Origin: Temnothorax longispinosus
Taxonomy: Eukaryota > Arthropoda > Insecta > Hymenoptera > Formicidae
Length of the DNA: 64,000 bases
Assembly: GCF_030848805.1 (NCBI RefSeq)
Contig: NC_092363.1
Span: forward strand, 14,416,600-14,480,599
Direction: 5' to 3'
Below are positions 60,334 through 64,000 of the stretch, piece after piece (positions within the stretch are counted from its first letter, which is position 1; each line of letters begins with the position of its first letter). The notes beneath the pieces were generated by a model, which had not been told where the DNA came from, made no database searches, and was given only the letters and a program-made list of their open reading frames with translations. Both the position numbers and the translations under genes were made by a program.

Positions 60334-61005
60334 CAGGGTGTCCGAAAAATCGCCTACTCCACTTCGGGAGGTGATTCGGGACCCAAAAACAAGCAAAAAA
60401 GTTCATACAAACATAGGTCCAGAAATAAGCCGTTTCCGAGTTATAGCCACTTTTATGTTCAAAAATCGTAATTTAGAATCCGCTTGGCATCCCTCTTTCT
60501 TAATTATTTCTTATTAAAAATTTTTATTTTTAAATATTTTTAATTTTTTTAATTTTAATTTTTTTATTTTTTTTTTCAATTTTTTAATATTTGTAAATAC
60601 GATTACATTATTTTTAAAAGAAATCAGTTGTTTTCACGGCTACTTGAAATCAGTTGTTTTCACGCCTATTCAAAATCAGTAAGTAAATCACGGCTTTTCA
60701 ATAAGTTTCAAATTATTATTTAACAACACCTTACTTTTAGATTGTATCTAATCTTTCCGTATTCATCAATGGATCGTTTAAGTTTTAATGAATTAGCTGA
60801 TATTTAAAAATAAAAATTTTTAATTTAGGAAATAATTAATAAAGAGGGATGTCAAGCGGATTCTAAATTACGATTTTTGAACATAAAAGTGGCTATAACT
60901 CAGAAACGGCTCATTTCCGGACCTATGTTTGTATGAACTTTTTTGCTTGTTTTTGGGTCCCGAATCACCTCCCGAAGTGGAGTAGGCGATTTTTCGGACA
61001 CCCTG
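60334..61005. mobile_element. long-TIR non-autonomous element, probably in the BCAT 3' UTR
   Basis: 672 bp; inverted repeats of about 190 bp start CAGGGTGTCCGAAAAATCGC. TATA lies on both sides, a possible 4-bp (or TA) duplication. No ORF. Confidence 0.85.
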
Positions 61006-61160
61006 TATATGTCGGAACATATATTTATATATAAACTTAGACGCATCTATTGTTGTACATATTTTTAGTGTACATTTTATACATATATGTAAATTGTATT
61101 ATATATGTTAGTAAACATATGTTTCTAGATTTTGTAAAAACGCCTGTTTTTAATAATAAT

Positions 61161-61166
61161 AATAAA
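61161..61166 (+). terminator. candidate BCAT poly(A) signal
   Basis: AATAAA about 1.2 kb after the BCAT stop. I see no earlier AATAAA between the stop and the element at 60334. Position-based inference only. Confidence 0.3.
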
Positions 61167-61179
61167 GGATTGTATAAAA

Positions 61180-62646
61180 CTTATTTATTTATGTGTCGCA
61201 ATTATGTAAAATCGTCCTTGAAATAGAGATCTCTTTTATCCTTGCTTTCTTTGCTTTCAAAATTACTGAATATATCTAAAGAAGATCGTCATTATTTAAC
61301 ATATCTTTTTTTCTTGACGTAATCTCATCGGATGTTTTATGATGTAAACACTCAATGTGATTCTATGTGTCGTAATACTGACATTTTGTAATAATACAAA
61401 TGTGTATCGTGCGATATAGATGCATATCAAATAACAAATATGTTTTGAATCTTGTTCGTCATGATAAAGAAACGGAATTTTGTTAGTCGTTTCTAATTAC
61501 GTTGCTCGAGTCAACGATCGACTTAACCCCAATGACAATATCATTATTCGGTATTGTCACTTATTATATGATGGCATTTACACAGATGATTGATGAACAG
61601 TTATTTATCATAATCTTTATCATCAGTTTATCATCTTTATCTTCATCGTCTATTGGTTCGATCCTCAAAGTGCCACGCCTAAAAAAGGTATGTTTTGACA
61701 AGCGCGTATAACAATTAGAGTGAATACACAAGCACTGTAAATTTCTTATATCAAATTTTTACTGTCAATGACCGTTTCGATGATTTTCGTTTTCTTATCG
61801 ACACAAAAGTGTCAGCGATTTGATTAGTCTTGGAACAAAGTAATTTCTCTTGTTTTAATAGTGTTGTTGATGAAATGCAGAGTCTAGCTGCGCTGTCTCG
61901 CTGGAATGAGCGTTGCGGCGCCTTTATTGATCTTGTCGTAAAAACACTTATGTTGGAAGAATTTGATTAGTGCTGAGCTTTTATATATTTATTGTTTTTT
62001 GTATAAAGAAATGTTTTAGAAGAGTCTGGCATGCAACTGACACTGGAAAATGAGTCTGGCATTTTCTCAAAGTCGTTGTAAAAAGTCGATTTGTAGAATC
62101 ATTTGATTAGAGCTGTAACTTATCAAGATAGTAGTTTAAATATATAAAATTATAAAAAAATAAGTCTGGCTACTTGTACTGGCTGGAAAATTGGTCTGGC
62201 ACCCCCTCTAAATATTATTAACGCATTACTTATTAAAAAAGATTTTACTTGTCCAAAAGGAAAAACGTAAACGATTTCGTGCTTATTAGTAGTGGAATGA
62301 TGTGTAATTAATTATGTAATAATCAGAAATAAAGTAATTTAAAAATAAAACTATATTTTAAAGTAGTCAACATCATGCAAGTATACGCTTATAAAAAATC
62401 AATTAACTTTATATATTAAAATTATTAATTTATTCATCTGGATAATCTGTAATCAAACTTTCAATTTCTGACGAATTTTTATTTTCATCATCGGTGAGCT
62501 CGGTGTTGTCGGTATCGTCATCGGATTCTTCTTCGATTTCCTTTGATTGAGTACGTTCATGATCCGAAAATAATTCAAAGTTGAATTTATTATTAAAATT
62601 ACACGATTTTAATAAGCTGCGATAAAAACAAAACTTTTACGAACTA
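61180..62646. other. intergenic AT-rich stretch
   Basis: I see no supported gene. A short acidic minus-strand reading near 62430-62570 is too short to call. Confidence 0.45.
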
Positions 62647-62657
62647 AACTAATTAAC

Positions 62658-63554
62658 GTTACAAAGAGGCGATAGAGATGGTAGCAGAAGAACGAATGGT
62701 GAAGGTGGTGAAGGAGTTCAAGGAGGAGATTAGGGAAATGAAAAAGGAAATAGAGAAGCTAAAAAGGAAGGTATACAGACTCGAACAATGCTCAGGTAAA
62801 AGGAAGAGAAGCGAGAGTGAGGAGGAAAATAGTAAGGTATGTAAAACAAAATGGTGGTACGAAGAAGAAGAAGAGAAAGACGATGAAAAAAGAAAGAAGA
62901 ATGTGATAATTAGGGTCGAGAAGAAGAGATGGGGAGGAGGTAGCTCGAATTTGAATAAGGTGAAGCAACTTTTTACAGATGGGCTTAAGGTGAGGGCAGA
63001 GGTAAAGGAGGTGAACCAGATAGGACATAGAGGGGATTGGATAACATTCCTCGTAAAGATGGGAAGCGAAAAAGATAGCAGGAAAGTACTGGAAGCGAGA
63101 AGGAAGGAAGGAAGTAGGATGAAGGTAAAGATAGATGCAGATAAGTCGGTGGAAGATAGGATCAAAGAAGGAAAAGAGAGGGAAAAGGGAAAGGAAAGGA
63201 AGGAGGAGGAGAGTGGGGGGACCAGGAAGTCGGCGGAGGACGAGATCGTAGAGAAGATGGAAGACCAGCTGCTGATGAGCACGGACGAGGACGAAGCGGA
63301 GCAAAAGAAGAAGAGAGAGGGAAGGTCCTAGAAGGGGTGGGATGGGTAATAGGATATGTAAGGTCGTAAAAAGGCCAGGTGATAAATAAGTTGGGTTAAG
63401 GGATTTATGTAAATGGTTGGGTACGTCCCTATAAAACGCCATGTGAAATGTGTATTATGTGTTTATATAATATAATATGTAAGGGTTTGGGAACGTTTGC
63501 CCAAAATAAAACGCCTTTCCAACCCCGGAAGGGGAGAGAATAAAGGATTGAATT
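62658..63554 (+). mobile_element. ORF1-only LINE derivative (half-a-LINE type)
   Basis: An 897-bp unit flanked by an exact 11-bp duplication, AACTAATTAAC (62647-62657 and 63555-63565). It holds one ORF (62678-63331), then a short 3' UTR with AATAAAGGATTG at the end. No reverse transcriptase. The structure suggests copying in trans by a LINE that recognises the 3' tail. Confidence 0.8.
62678..63331 (+). CDS. LINE ORF1-like protein
   Basis: 217 residues, intact from ATG to TAG. The first 60 residues are a Lys/Glu heptad coiled coil (EEIREMKKEIEKLKRKVYRLEQ). A central part (KKNVIIRVEKKRW ... VKQLFTDGLKVRAEVKEVNQIGHRGDWITFLVKM) resembles the RNA-recognition segment of LINE ORF1 proteins, and the tail is highly charged. 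Such proteins bind LINE RNA in the cytoplasm and nucleus. The ATG at 62678 is 20 bases into the element. The family assignment rests on pattern, not a search. Confidence 0.6.
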   Translation: MVAEERMVKVVKEFKEEIREMKKEIEKLKRKVYRLEQCSGKRKRSESEEENSKVCKTKWWYEEEEEKDDEKRKKNVIIRVEKKRWGGGSSNLNKVKQLFTDGLKVRAEVKEVNQIGHRGDWITFLVKMGSEKDSRKVLEARRKEGSRMKVKIDADKSVEDRIKEGKEREKGKERKEEESGGTRKSAEDEIVEKMEDQLLMSTDEDEAEQKKKREGRS

Positions 63555-63721
63555 AACTAATTAACTCGTTTTATTTGCAAAAAAATAATTATTATCTTAA
63601 AATCATATTTCTAGTCATGATTAAAGATTTATTAACAGTATTTAAACCAAAATTTTTTATATTTTTATAAACTAAAATATTATAATATTATAAATGAATA
63701 TAAGCTATTATAATGATAAGT

Positions 63722-64000
63722 ATCTTTATTAAGGGTCCATATACCTTAGTAGGTCTAAAAAATAGGTGATTTTTGTGAATTTTTTGTGGAGAAAGTGAAC
63801 AAAATAAATCATTCAATATTTTTGGATTATATTTATGATACTTTTAAGTAGTTATACAAATTTTTTCAGCCCATTTAAATAATTTGGCGAAGCGGGATAC
63901 TGGGCAACGCGCAGAATAGGTTGCTCCATGGCGGAAGTCCTCCAGGTCGTAAAATGTGTCTGAAACATCGAATCAATCGATTTTCCTGTTCAGTACAAGT
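63722..64000. other. possible start of another repeat, cut by the window
   Basis: From AGGGTCCATATACCTTAGTA onward the sequence looks like an element terminus, but the other end is outside the window. Confidence 0.25.

Noticed and set aside
62659..63442. Two long minus-strand ORFs (about 207 and 216 codons)
   Set aside because: Shadows of the Lys/Glu-rich LINE ORF1 on the plus strand; their Ser/Leu/Phe runs are its complement.

Overview
The window is eukaryotic, intron-bearing, AT-rich insect DNA. The mix of Gypsy and BEL/Pao retrotransposons, THAP-type (P-like) transposons and many MITEs suggests an ant or another hymenopteran; the lineage is my inference. I support one intact host gene: a seven-exon branched-chain-amino-acid aminotransferase (BCAT) at 50.4-60.0 kb with a 6.2-kb first intron. 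Nearly everything else is mobile DNA, much of it nested.

Layout. 0.2-4.9 kb: a Gypsy element with two 225-bp LTRs and a broken gag-pol. 5.8-38.6 kb: one nested, rearranged block. A second Gypsy element (pol at 5.8-7.8 kb on the minus strand, gag at 23.6-24.85 kb on the plus strand) was hit by a BEL/Pao element, whose LTRs lie at 7.8-8.3 and 24.85-25.3 kb. The BEL/Pao element was itself hit by three THAP/P-like transposons (10.8-17.6, 25.8-32.2 and 32.8-36.2 kb) and by a TA-target transposon. Two inverted 1.27-kb copies of that transposon (21.5-22.8 and 37.3-38.6 kb) sit exactly at the ends of an inverted 14.5-kb segment. Reversing it in thought puts both retrotransposons back in order.

38.6-42 kb: stacked non-autonomous DNA elements with readable target duplications. 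42.1-43.9 kb: a LINE endonuclease fragment interrupted by an intronless Src-kinase pseudogene. 46-49 kb: a Mutator-like transposase remnant and a TTAA-flanked element. 49.1-61.2 kb: BCAT, with a Helitron, a fold-back element and a perfect 182-bp palindrome in intron 1. 60.3-61.0 kb: a long-TIR element. 62.7-63.6 kb: an ORF1-only LINE derivative with an 11-bp target duplication.

Two non-autonomous elements carry spliced-looking foreign sequence: a multi-exon fragment in the 3.4-kb P-like element, and a GC-rich leader with a signal-peptide exon and splice donor in the TA transposon. A 147-bp MITE insertion is also kept in frame inside one THAP transposase. Everything here is from reading the sequence; no database search was run.
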